Below are positions 6,041 to 13,189 of a stretch of DNA of 20,226 bases, one piece after another. The translations under genes were made by a program, and so were the position numbers. Origin of the DNA: Chara braunii (taxonomy: Eukaryota > Streptophyta > Charophyceae > Charales > Characeae). The DNA lies in assembly GCA_003427395.1 (NCBI GenBank), contig BFEA01000347.1, positions 525,746-545,971 of the forward strand, given 5' to 3'. Within the stretch, counting starts at the first letter, position 1. Each line of letters begins with the position of its first letter. The notes under the pieces were generated by a model that saw only the letters and a list, made by a program, of their open reading frames with translations, made no database searches and had not been told where the DNA came from.

Positions 6041-6085
6041 CCCCGACTAGTTTCAGCCGCCGCCAGCTGCAGCCTCATCAGGGGG
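6041..6085 (-). ncRNA. Minimal type I hammerhead ribozyme (Penelope-type)
   Basis: A self-cleaving RNA motif, read on the minus strand. Stem I is CCCC (6082-6085) with GGGG (6041-6044), followed by CUGAUGA (6075-6081). Stem II pairs GGCUGC with GCGGCU (6 bp, two wobble pairs). GAAACUAGUC then gives a 2-bp stem III (AC/GU) with a 2-nt loop and cleavage after GUC. All invariant core positions are present. A CUGAUGAG...GAAACUAGUC layout with a very short stem III is typical of hammerheads in Penelope-like elements and animal retrozymes, which work best as dimers. No reverse transcriptase is visible nearby, so the host element is probably truncated or non-autonomous. Confidence 0.8.
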
Positions 6086-6190
6086 TAGCTTTCGAGATAC
6101 TATTGACGTTCTGGTTGTCCTATAAAAAGGCTATAAGTACAAATCGATTAGACTAACCAGCCACGGTTCTTCTAACCCAAGAGGACTAAA

Positions 6191-6373
6191 CTACCGTCTT
6201 CACCTGGGGACATCGGTTAAAATTGGATCGATACAGAGAAGATTAGCATGGCCCCTGCGCAAGGATGACACACATAAATGGAGAGCACCTGGTCATTATC
6301 CCTGTATTTGGGGCAATATGCAGTCCAGATGCGGCGATAATGACCGGGCGTTCTATTCGGGTGAAGACGGTAG
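6191..6373. mobile_element. Family M copy M2, interrupted by a U6 copy
   Basis: The left end CTACCGTCTTCACC (6191-6204) and the right end GGGTGAAGACGGTAG (to 6373) are the family M termini. The internal TCCCTGTATTTGGGGCAA, CAGTCCAGATGC and GATAATGACCGGGCGTTC follow the family sequence. U6 sequence replaces about 15 bases of the left inverted repeat. TA lies at both ends. Confidence 0.75.
6206..6284 (+). pseudogene. Truncated U6 snRNA copy nested in M2
   Basis: GGGGACATCGGTTAAAATTG, GATACAGAGAAGATTAGC, ATGGCCCCTGCGCAAGGATG and ACACATAAATGGAGA follow U6 order closely. The 3' end (GAAATGGTCC) and a poly(A) tail are missing. CACCTGG occurs on both sides (6201-6207 and 6286-6292) and could be a TSD or microhomology at the junction. 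Not expected to be functional. Confidence 0.85.
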
Positions 6374-6567
6374 TACCCGGTACCATTCCCATTTCCTATG
6401 CGGTGTTTTCTCCTGTCCCATTCCTTACCCGATTCAATGAACCGTCGTTTCTCGAAGGTCTGCTGATTTTTTTGTCAGACCCGGGCCTGTCAACGAGTCC
6501 CGGGAGTCCCCAAAAAAATGTGTCCAGAAGGTCCGGTCCTGCCGTTTTACCGTCTGTCCCTTAACAA

Positions 6568-6568
<1 letters not shown>
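6374..6568. other. Unassigned sequence
   Basis: Pyrimidine-rich unique sequence with the local inverted pair CCCGGG/GTCCCGGGAG. No gene recognised. Confidence 0.3.
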
Positions 6569-6613
<45 letters not shown>

Positions 6614-6800
6614 GGATGAATAGCCCGGCCTAGTGCTTGGGGTGCTGATAGGAGCAGGCACCACTATCACTGTCGGGGAGGCTCCATCTATTGGTGGGGA
6701 GCAGCACCTGCGGGAAATGGGGTCCAGCGTCCCTGTACAGTGAGGTTGTTTGTGTGATCAGCCGTGCAATTCTAGATCGTGCGAGGTGCTGCTCCCGGGT
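6569..6800 (-). mobile_element. Poly(A) retroposon E2, same family as E1
   Basis: A T run (about 6570-6611) on the plus strand is the A tail of a minus-strand element. The core GTGGGGAGCAGCACCTGCGG and GGGGTCCAGCGTCCC is the reverse complement of E1 around 4100-4150. The 3' end differs from E1. GAGCAGCACCTC-like sequence also occurs near its 5' end (about 6783-6795). No TSD found; the 5' limit, near the family M fragment, is approximate. Confidence 0.6.
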
Positions 6801-6855
6801 AATTATCGCCACATCTGGACTGAATATTGCCCCAAATACAGGGATAATGACTGGT
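6801..6855 (-). mobile_element. Family M fragment M4 (inverted relative to M2)
   Basis: ATTATCGCCACATCTGGACT and CCCCAAATACAGGGATAATG are the reverse complement of 6293-6350 in M2. The terminal inverted repeats are absent. Confidence 0.65.
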
Positions 6856-6903
6856 AGATGACACGGCTTGGTGACTAGTACCCCTCCTTTCCCCTTATTG
6901 CAG

Positions 6904-7064
6904 GACGAATTGACCCACCCTTCTCCATCACCAGCTACACAGCCTATGACCCCACTTTTTCCAGGAGGGGGCTCTCTCCTTAATGAATTTTATCAGACAC
7001 TCGTTAACTCGTTAAACATCTCCCTCGGGTATCCCTGCATGCGAAGCTGTCGCTTTCAGGGTCA
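6904..7064 (+). other. Weak exon candidate
   Basis: TTATTGCAG precedes GACGAATTG and the segment ends at GTCA before GTAAGC, giving plausible acceptor and donor sites around an open 161-bp stretch. The encoded peptide (ELTHPSPSPATQPMTPLFPG then LLNEFYQTLVNSLNISLGYP) is Pro-rich and not recognised. Composition is more gene-like than its surroundings, but nothing else supports it. Confidence 0.15.
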
Positions 7065-7334
7065 GTAAGCCTAGTCCAACCAAATCGTCTGATGACGTCA
7101 TCCGTCCCGTCTCATTCTGCACATCGTACTTGCAATTACCGCCGTCTTCTGTCTGGCTGACGTGTACGAGTCAAAGTCTTGCAGGGTCCGGAAGATAAGT
7201 CCTCCTTCAAGGCCGTCCGCAGGGGGCCCTACGTCCAATCAAAAAAAAAAAAAAAAAAAGAGGGGGGGGAAAGGGATGTGCTTGGACAGGGACTTGTTGG
7301 AGGCCCATAGGGTCTCCAAAAGCGGAAAAAAAAC
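7065..7334. other. Unassigned sequence with an A19 run
   Basis: Contains the palindromic CTGATGACGTCATC (7090-7103) and an A run at about 7242-7259 that could be a retroposon tail. No TSD was identified. Confidence 0.3.
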
Positions 7335-7384
7335 GGCCCAATCTGGGCCGTCAGATCTGCGAGATCGACGGCCCAGATTGGGCC
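7335..7384. repeat. Strong hairpin, about 23-bp stem
   Basis: GGCCCAATCTGGGCCGTC (7335-7352) is exactly complementary to 7367-7384. Inside it GATCT/AGATC pairs further around a GCG loop, with a single bulged A at 7353. Each arm is itself partly palindromic (GGCCCA..TGGGCC). No T run follows on either strand. Confidence 0.85.
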
Positions 7385-7605
7385 ATTTTCAAATTCGAAA
7401 TCGGGAGCCCTGGGGCCCTCTTCCGCACGCTGTCACCGGAGTTCGGTGTTGCCGTTGCCGAACTCTGACGTCGTCCAGTGCAACCCCACGCACCATCGCC
7501 CGCCCGCTCCAGGTGAGCCACCTTCCCTTTGTCCACCTCCTCTGGACCATGCATTCCATCGGGTCAGGAGCGATGGGCGGTGTGTACAAAGGGCAGGGCC
7601 ACAAT
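7385..7605. other. Unassigned GC-rich sequence
   Basis: Contains the small inverted pair GAGTTCGG/CCGAACTC (7439-7466 area). The overlapping short frames are not convincing. No gene recognised. Confidence 0.3.
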
Positions 7606-7717
7606 CACCCTTTTTTCACCCGGAATAGGACGCCCGGTCATTATAACCGTATTTGGGACAACTTTCAGTCCAGATGCAGCCATAATGACCGGGCGTTCTA
7701 TTCGGGTGAAGAGGGTG
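7606..7717. mobile_element. Family M copy M3
   Basis: Imperfect terminal repeats CACCCTTTTTTCACCC on the left and GGGTGAAGAGGGTG on the right. The internal CCCGGTCATTATAACCGTAT, CAGTCCAGATGCAGC and CATAATGACCGGGCGTTC follow the family. The outermost bases have drifted from the CTACCGTC end of M1, so this copy looks older. Confidence 0.75.
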
Positions 7718-8035
7718 GGCATTTGTGCATTTCCTTTTATATTCCTTACTTTTCGTGAAACTCGGGAGGATGGGAAAAAAAACAAGGAGGCGTACAAGAA
7801 TTAGCCATTTAAGGGAAAAAAAAAAAAAAAAAAAAGGGGGCCACGAATGTTTTTGCAGGAGAGTACGCGTACACACCCTGACAAGCTTGCTGCAAATGCC
7901 TTTCTCCCTACAGTCTTCCCCGGAATATAACACACCCTGATACCGAATGCATACAAGCTATCTTTCTGGTCTGGTGCAGCAGCCAAAATGAGGCTTCGCT
8001 GTGTTCGGGGGCGCAGATGCTACATGAATTATAAT
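7718..8035. other. Region downstream of the DUF1279 exon (minus strand), probably intron
   Basis: If the exon at 8043-8228 is real, this is the start of its following intron. It holds an A20 run (7817-7836) and otherwise no recognised feature. I did not find the next exon of the family here. Confidence 0.3.
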
Positions 8036-8042
8036 CACCTAC

Positions 8043-8228
8043 CTTAGCAAGCAGGCTGGCGACATCCACTCCCGCATTGATCAGCGCATAGCAGACGGTA
8101 ATCGACACCAAGGACAGGGATATCGAAGTCGCAAGATACGCCCCTCCATATCGTGCAAGTAATTCTTTTGCCTGATTCTTCTTTTCGGGTTTGCCATCTC
8201 CAGACGCGTCCTCTTTCGACGTGAATAC
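8043..8228 (-). CDS. Exon of a FAM210/DUF1279 domain protein (partial gene)
   Basis: The minus strand encodes 62 codons with no stop. The middle, KELLARYGGAYLATSISLSL then VSITVCYALINAGVDVASLL, matches the conserved core of plant DUF1279 (FAM210-like) proteins. These are small, usually chloroplast- or mitochondrion-targeted membrane-associated proteins whose exact role is unclear. The region before it (SKEDASGDGKPEKKNQ) is charged, like a linker after a transit peptide. AATGCAG precedes the exon at 8229-8230. GTAGGT follows AAG from 8042, and a second donor GTGATT begins at 8038; family proteins read KVG here, so the exon may run 4 bases further. The transit peptide exon and the C-terminal exon are not visible. 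It may be a gene with long introns or an isolated remnant. Confidence 0.6.
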
Positions 8229-8374
8229 CTGCATTAACAGCTCAGTCCAATTCACGATCAAACGACGAAAAAGCAAAACAATGATAAACACTTCACAAAA
8301 CGGATCGACAGTAATGTCTCCAAAATACATACTTCATTGATGAATGACGTGCACGAAGGACAACGGGGTGAGGT

Positions 8375-8452
8375 GGAAAGGGGGGGAGGGGTGGGGGGGG
8401 GGGGGTGGAGAAAAAGGACGACGGGGTGGGGTGGGGGGAGGTAAGGGGAAGA
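8375..8452 (+). repeat. G-rich tract with many G runs
   Basis: At least six runs of four or more G separated by A or T, so G-quadruplexes are possible on the plus strand. The peptide frames across it are composition artefacts. Confidence 0.7.
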
Positions 8453-8466
8453 GTGTTGTGAAACTA

Positions 8467-8561
8467 TTGTTGAGCTTTATAGGCTTGCCTGCCTCATGGC
8501 TGAATGGTGCAGGCAAGCCTTTAAAGCTCAACAAGACAGGCAAGCCTTTAAAGCTCAACAA
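8467..8561. repeat. Hairpin plus tandem copy of its right arm
   Basis: TTGTTGAGCTTTATAGGCTT (arm 8467-8491) pairs with 8510-8534 around an 18-nt loop with a single mismatch. The right arm, CAGGCAAGCCTTTAAAGCTC and on to AACAA, is repeated after GA at 8537-8561. Possibly a small foldback element. Confidence 0.8.
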
Positions 8562-8934
8562 TTCGACATGAATACCTGCCTCTCCTGCGACTGGTGAAAA
8601 ACGGATCAGGAGTTCGAGTCCTGATGAATACCAGAGTGATTGAGGTTACCGTTATCCCCCTTTTGTATTGTTTTTCTTTTCTTTTGAGAAATAGGCTTTT
8701 TCTTAAAGCCATCAGACCAAATGAAATTGCAGTGCATAATTCCAGTCAAAATGCGCAGGGTGCCGCACTGGAGTGACTGGACAAATGTCATCCAGATTAT
8801 GCAGTGAGCTCTCTAAGTGTGCATTACATGCAATGACCATGTAGAAAAGTGACAAAAGGCAAACAATAGAGCCACTTGTATGCCCTTCTCTCTCTCTCCC
8901 TCCCCACCATCTGACATTCTTTTTCGCTGCTGCT
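8562..8934. other. Unassigned sequence with a tRNA-like T arm
   Basis: GGATCAGGAGTTCGAGTCCTGATGAATACC at 8603-8632 contains a B-box-like GTTCGAGTCC with a pairing stem. No A box at tRNA distance was seen, so this may be a SINE or tRNA remnant. The rest has no recognised feature. Confidence 0.35.

Positions 8935-9011
<77 letters not shown>
8935..9011. repeat. (CT)n microsatellite followed by N
   Basis: About 38 CT units, then an ambiguous base at 9012. The unresolved base marks uncertain assembly. Confidence 0.97.
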
Positions 9012-9046
9012 NATTTAACAGAAAAGAGTGAGAGAGAGAGAGGAGG

Positions 9047-9084
9047 CTGTCTCTTATACACATCTAGATGTGTATAAGAGACAG
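9047..9084. other. Nextera mate-pair junction adapter (assembly contaminant)
   Basis: The 38 bases are the Tn5 mosaic-end adapter CTGTCTCTTATACACATCT followed directly by its reverse complement, the exact structure of the Nextera mate-pair circularisation junction. It is not genomic. It sits between GA/CT repeats, 35 bases after an N, so the flanks were probably joined in gap filling. Peptides across it such as MCIRDS and LLYTSRCV are translations of adapter. Confidence 0.97.
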
Positions 9085-9128
9085 CTCTCTCTCTGTGTGT
9101 GTGTGTGTGTGTGACACACACACACACA
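9085..9128. repeat. CT/GT/CA repeats next to the adapter
   Basis: CT5 then (GT)9 then GA(CA)n. The GT and CA tracts can pair as a hairpin. Given the adjacent adapter, this arrangement may not be genomic. Confidence 0.8.
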
Positions 9129-9176
9129 GACATAAGGTTACACACTGTGATGCCACATTAAAAGACAAGTTGGATT

Positions 9177-9177
<1 letters not shown>

Positions 9178-9252
<75 letters not shown>
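9178..9252. repeat. (CT)n microsatellite
   Basis: About 37 CT units. Its similarity to 8935-9011 may have caused the misjoined assembly around the adapter. Confidence 0.97.
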
Positions 9253-9254
<2 letters not shown>

Positions 9255-9351
9255 GCGCGCGCTTGGGCTTTTCGATCTATAATATTATCACAAGCTCAAG
9301 GTTGGGCAAGGTTATGACTGTTAGGTCCAGGTGGATGGATGGTTCTCTCAC

Positions 9352-9468
9352 CTTCCAAAGCCCCGCCTCTAATCCGAACTTCCGAGTGTATTCATCCACA
9401 TCTTCCTTTGCGCTCTTCTCACTTGTCTCCTCCTTCAATGCTTGCAATATGTTTCTTCTTCTTTGCCG
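9352..9468 (-). CDS. Exon candidate, unidentified protein (partial gene)
   Basis: On the minus strand, GCAAACAG precedes an open 117-bp stretch (39 codons) and TTTGGAAG is followed by GTGAGAGA, a good donor. The peptide runs RQRRRNILQALKEETSEKSA then KEDVDEYTRKFGLEAGLWK. It is strongly charged with an amphipathic helix look, followed by a short motif ending in Trp-Lys. Length is a multiple of three. I do not recognise the family. The frame is open further upstream (to about 9723), but the composition there is less protein-like. Support is the coding character plus splice sites only. Confidence 0.35.
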
Positions 9469-9472
9469 CTGT

Positions 9473-9816
9473 TTGCGCGTGAGCTCAACAACACGGCATG
9501 GCAGCGAAGGAGATAAGCACCTCTCGCCGAAGACGGCGGACGAGACAGCTTTGCAGCCACAGGAGTCGCGGCACCTCAGAGGTATTCCCGTCCCAATTCT
9601 TCTTGTTCTGATGCACCCCTCCCCGGTTAATACTCCCTGGTTTATCCTCTCCCCAACTTGCTGGGGTGACCATCGGCATGCTGTCAGCCAGAGGACAAGG
9701 ACGAGGGATGGAACCATGGCCAAGAGGCTGAATCAGATATATAATATATATATATAGTATTACTAATTTACTAGTATATTAAATAATAAATATAAGTTTA
9801 AAATTTAAATTGTATT
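9473..9816. other. Possible intron or 5' region of the preceding exon candidate
   Basis: Ends in AT-rich DNA (9735-9816). No separate feature recognised. Confidence 0.3.
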
Positions 9817-10213
9817 AAGGGGTAATTTGCAAAATACCCTCATAAGTTGAGATATATGCCAAAATGCCCCTAAAAGATGTGTGGGTAGAGCGGAATGCCC
9901 TTTTGGGCCAAAATCTTTTGTGTTGTGCCCCTGACAGGGGAAGGTGCGCAACTTCGAAAATCTGGACCTCCCCGTTTGGGTCTTGGCCTTTCGGAATAGC
10001 GCCTAGGAAAAGTTGGCAAGTACCAGGTAGGGGTATTTTGCAAAGTTGGGCGGTAACCGGTAGGGGTATATTGCAAAGATGGGCGTCCAACCGACGCCAG
10101 GGGTATTTCACAAAATATATATATACTTTTTTTGTCAGAGGGCCAATCCACGTCTTTTAGGGGCATTTTGGCATGTATCTCAACTTATGGGGGTATTTTG
10201 GAAATTATCCCTT
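9817..10213. mobile_element. MITE with 65-bp terminal inverted repeats, 397 bp
   Basis: TIRs at 9817-9881 and 10149-10213 match at 60 of 65 positions and start AAGGGGTAATTTGCAAAATA. The interior holds three imperfect tandem units built on GGTAGGGGTATTTTGCAAAG (about 10023-10118), which resemble the TIR end itself. TATTA lies just outside both ends and may be the target duplication. No transposase. GGGTAATTTGCAAAATACCC-type ends are common in plant MITEs, some of Mutator type, but the superfamily cannot be fixed here. Confidence 0.88.
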
Positions 10214-10667
10214 CTATTAATTAATCAAAGTAACTAAATACAGAAATGGGAAAGCCACTTCAGGTTTGTTCTACATTGATTGTTTCCACAACCTTTCAGC
10301 TTCTTCTTTTTTTTTTGTCCCCTCTTCCCAAAGACGTGAAACGGACAGAAAAGCAAAGTGAATGCATTGGGGAAAAAAACAAAGTGAAGGACCATTGTGA
10401 AAAAAAACAAAGTGATACACCCATGTTGTACCACCCTAAAGAAGGCAGCTTCGGCTTTTTTTTTTTTTTTTTTTTTTTAGCCATTTTGTTTGGCTTCACA
10501 TCTTAGGGTCATTTTAGAACATTCTTCTGACTGAATGAACCCTTTTCTCACCATATTGGGGTGCGCCAGTTGATGATGGCATCTTATGTAATAGATGTAT
10601 ACCATCCCATCTCTCAGAGCTTATCCTGCCTTGGTCAAGTGTCCAAACTTCTACCCTTTTTCTAGAA

Positions 10668-10670
<3 letters not shown>
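10214..10670. other. Unassigned sequence with small A/T-rich repeats
   Basis: Contains GAAAAAAAACAAAGTGA-like units at about 10370-10386 and 10399-10415, and a T run at 10457-10479 that may be a minus-strand retroposon tail. No gene recognised. Confidence 0.3.

Positions 10671-10713
<43 letters not shown>
10671..10713. repeat. (CT)n microsatellite
   Basis: About 21 CT units. Confidence 0.97.
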
Positions 10714-10716
<3 letters not shown>

Positions 10717-10767
10717 CCAAGAGGTGGAAGAGACGCATCCAAAAAAAAAACAAAAAAAAACAAAGAA

Positions 10768-10790
10768 CGGGCCTAGCTCAGTTGGTAACA
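10768..10790 (+). pseudogene. tRNA 5'-half-like fragment
   Basis: GGGCCTAGCTCAGTTGGTAAC resembles the acceptor/D-arm start of a tRNA with an A box (TAGCTCAGTTGG). It is followed at once by AT-rich DNA with no anticodon arm or B box, so it is a fragment of a tRNA or a SINE head. Confidence 0.5.
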
Positions 10791-11600
10791 ATAAAATAGA
10801 ATATGAAACATATACATAATAGGGAATTATTAATAAAAAGTATTAAAATTTTAAAACGGTAATGAAATTCAATATAGAAATATAACAAAAATCTATAATA
10901 GATATTATGTATCCTTTTCCAACTGCAATTGCATTCTCAAAACTTTCTCCAGTTCTACCGTCAAACAATTGACTTTTCCTCTCAGGTGTGTGTGTGTCTG
11001 GCTCAAAAATCCAATTATGATCTTTCCTTTTTTTTTTTTTGCTTCATATAATTCTGCAAATGCTACCTAGTTTTCTGCCATGAGGCAACCCAACCCATCC
11101 AGCTGCATCAGTTGCGGTTACACACTCGTTATTCGGCTCTTGCATTGGAACTCTCGCGAGCCTAAGGTATGGACCCCACAGGCGTGCGGAAAAGCGTATG
11201 GATTGATTGGCGCAGAGGGGTTTTTTCACACCCCACAGGCCGCAGGGAGCGGCCAGGAAAACTTTGGGCGGACGTTTCCACAGAGCGTCATGATGTGAAT
11301 TTTTTTATTTTTTTTTGTATGATGGGAAATTCCTCCGTGGCACTCCAATTTCCGAAATATTGTGCCAAAAGAAGATGGTAGCCCCCAGGCCCACCTCTTG
11401 AGTCAGCCATGCCGTGCGGAAAGGAGGCACAGGGATTGGACGTTGTGCTGAAAAAGAGGAGAGGAGGGACACTTGCCTGAATGGGCAAGTCTTCCTAATC
11501 TGGTAACCTAACCCCGCCCGGAGGAAAATCTGCTGTGGCGGTGGAGTCCCTTTTCTCTTGCCCATTCCCGGCGGCTACGATTTGTGCTGGGCGGATGTTT
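10791..11600. other. Unassigned sequence
   Basis: AT-rich to about 11060, then mixed composition with several overlapping open frames that show no known motif. CCCCACAGGC occurs twice (about 11172 and 11231). I see nothing I can name. Confidence 0.3.
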
Positions 11601-11606
11601 TCCAGG

Positions 11607-11704
11607 TGCAAAGCTACAGTGGGCCTGTGGCGTCCAGCCCTAAATCCAGCCAAAGCTGGCGTAGTAAAGACACTTCTCCATCGACTGAAATCGATGAATC
11701 TAGG
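11607..11704 (+). CDS. Exon candidate 1 of an unidentified gene
   Basis: GTTTTCCAG precedes and GTAAGTTTC follows an open 98-bp stretch encoding a Ser-rich peptide (VQSYSGPVASSPKSSQSWRS then KDTSPSTEIDESR). The next candidate exon follows after a 96-bp intron-sized gap ending TTCTTCGTTGCAG. Low-complexity Ser/Pro content gives no family assignment. The evidence is the paired splice sites. Confidence 0.3.
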
Positions 11705-11800
11705 GTAAGTTTCAAAAATCCCACGTTCGCGGTAGCTTCACAGCAAAGTTAGCGGCGGTCCCCAGGTTTCTTCGCCACAATACATATTTCTTCGTTGCAG

Positions 11801-11879
11801 CTTTACAGGTTCCCCGGCCGTTTCACTTCACAGCAAACATCATTTGAGGCCGTCCAGGGACCCACTTCCGTTCCACAAT
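11801..11879 (+). CDS. Exon candidate 2 of an unidentified gene
   Basis: Bounded by TTCGTTGCAG on the left and GTAAGTACC on the right, both near-consensus plant splice sites. Joined in phase to candidate 1 it reads LYRFPGRFTSQQTSFEAVQG then PTSVPQ. A second acceptor (CTTTACAG) lies 8 bases inside. No further exon is recognised before the satellite-like region at 12010. Confidence 0.28.
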
Positions 11880-12009
11880 GTAAGTACCTTTCTTTCAGAC
11901 CCTGACAACATTTCCGCGGGGAAATTTTGAAAACGCCCTAGTATTTCTGCAGTTACCCCATGATTCTAAGTTCATTCATTCGAGCAACCTTGGCCCACTT
12001 GGAGTGACC

Positions 12010-12695
12010 AGGTTAAGTAGCGGTGCCATTTTGATTGCGGTGGCCGTTGATTGCCGTGTGGTGCGTGTTGTGTGCCGTTTTGAGCGGAGTGTCCGTTTGA
12101 TTGCCCTGTTCGTTTGAGCGGAGTGTCCGTCTGAAAGCCGTGTGGTGCGTGCTGTGTGAGGCGTGCATTCAAAGGACGCTGCAGCCCTGGGGGTGGGCTG
12201 TACCCGGTCGGCCAACCCAAGTTGCCCTACCAGTAGGCCAACTGCGGGTGGCCAGTTGGTGCCGTTACGACAGCCGTGTCCGTTTGCTTTCTGTGGCCGT
12301 TTGATTGCCTTGTCCGTTTGATTGCCTTGTCCGTTTGATTGCCGTGTGGTGCGTGTTGTGTGTGGTGTGCATTCAAAGGACGCTGCAGCCCTGGGGGTGG
12401 GCTGGATATCACGACCGGTATGGATCCAGTTTTATATGTAACATCTCCGAGGGTGGGTTGTTGTGGTTACGAGACTTCGTTCTTGAGGCTGAGGGTGTTG
12501 ATTCAAGGCCGCGTTCTTGAGGCTGAGGGTGTTGATTCAAGGCCGTGTGTGCATTCAAAGGACGCTGCAGCCCTGGGGTTGGGCTGGATATCACAACTCG
12601 TATGCATCCAGTTTTATAAATAACACTTCCAAGGGTTGTAGTGGTTATGGGACTTCGTTCTCGAGGCCGAGGGTCCCTATTCGAGGCCATGCGTG
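12010..12695 (+). repeat. Satellite-like complex tandem repeats
   Basis: GCATTCAAAGGACGCTGCAG then CCCTGGGGGTGGGCTG occurs at about 12164-12200, 12369-12405 and 12551-12587. Copies 2 and 3 continue with GGATATCAC, CATCCAGTTTTATA and AACA(T/C)TCC. A subrepeat GTCCGTTTGATTGCC occurs several times at 12088-12130 and 12289-12345. CGTTCTTGAGGCTGAGGGTG is duplicated at about 12478-12545, with a diverged third copy at 12656. Higher-order spacing is about 180-205 bp. Confidence 0.8.
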
Positions 12696-12699
12696 CACG

Positions 12700-12920
12700 G
12701 TGGGGCCTGATGCCCTAAAGCAACCACGTTGATCAGTAAACACGTACGGATACCTCACTTAAATTGGGCATGTAGCTGCTTAGGTTTTCAGAGTTTAGGG
12801 TTTATATATGTATCATAAGGATACTATGCGTGCGTTACGGCGTCCACAAGCTATGTTCTCCAATACAGCTATTCAATTACAACCAATATTCGCTGAATGG
12901 ATGACTGTTTAAATACACAG
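12700..12920. other. Unassigned sequence
   Basis: Contains one TTTAGGGTTT (telo-box-like) at about 12793-12802, a single occurrence. No gene recognised. An A19 run follows at about 12926-12943. Confidence 0.3.
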
Positions 12921-13092
12921 ACTCAAAAAAAAAAAAAAAAAAAGAACTCCTGAGGTCAATAGCATCCAGGCATGGCATCCAGACTATCCCCCACAAGGCT
13001 GGAGAAGCCAACAACACTTCTTTAGCCCCAAGAAAACTCAACAGTCAGGCTTCACCTGATCCAGCTGACCAAAAAAAAGTCAAAGGCTTGTC

Positions 13093-13178
13093 CAAGTGTA
13101 GTACCTGTTCTTATATCAGTTTAATATCTGATCCGTGGTCCACTGGACCTCATTTAAAAAAAAAAAAAAAAAAAAAAG
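13093..13178 (+). pseudogene. 5'- and 3'-truncated U2 snRNA retrocopy with poly(A)
   Basis: U2 pairs with the intron branch point. CAAGTGTAGTACCTGTTCTT, then ATCAGTTTAATATCTGATCC and GTGGTCCACTGGACCTC follow U2 from the branch-point recognition region (GTAGTA intact) through stem-loop II. The first 25-30 nt and everything after stem-loop II are missing. About 22 A follow (13157-13178). AGCTGACCAA (13063-13072) and AGTTGACCAA (13179-13188) may be a 10-bp TSD with one mismatch. Confidence 0.85.
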
Positions 13179-13189
13179 AGTTGACCAAG

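Noticed and set aside
7090-7103. CTGATGA as a hammerhead core
   Set aside because: No GAAA segment or stem II follows at a workable distance; it is part of the small palindrome GATGACGTCATC.
8622-8632. CCTGATGAATACC as a hammerhead core
   Set aside because: No GAAA partner; belongs to a tRNA-like T-arm sequence.
8813-9757. Open frames containing MCIRDS, SYTHLDVYKRQ or LLYTSRCV
   Set aside because: These peptides are translations of the Nextera junction adapter and the adjoining CT repeats.
10768-10790. Functional tRNA gene
   Set aside because: Only a 5' half with an A box; no anticodon arm or B box follows.
12793-12802. Telomeric repeat
   Set aside because: A single TTTAGGGTTT only; no tandem array.
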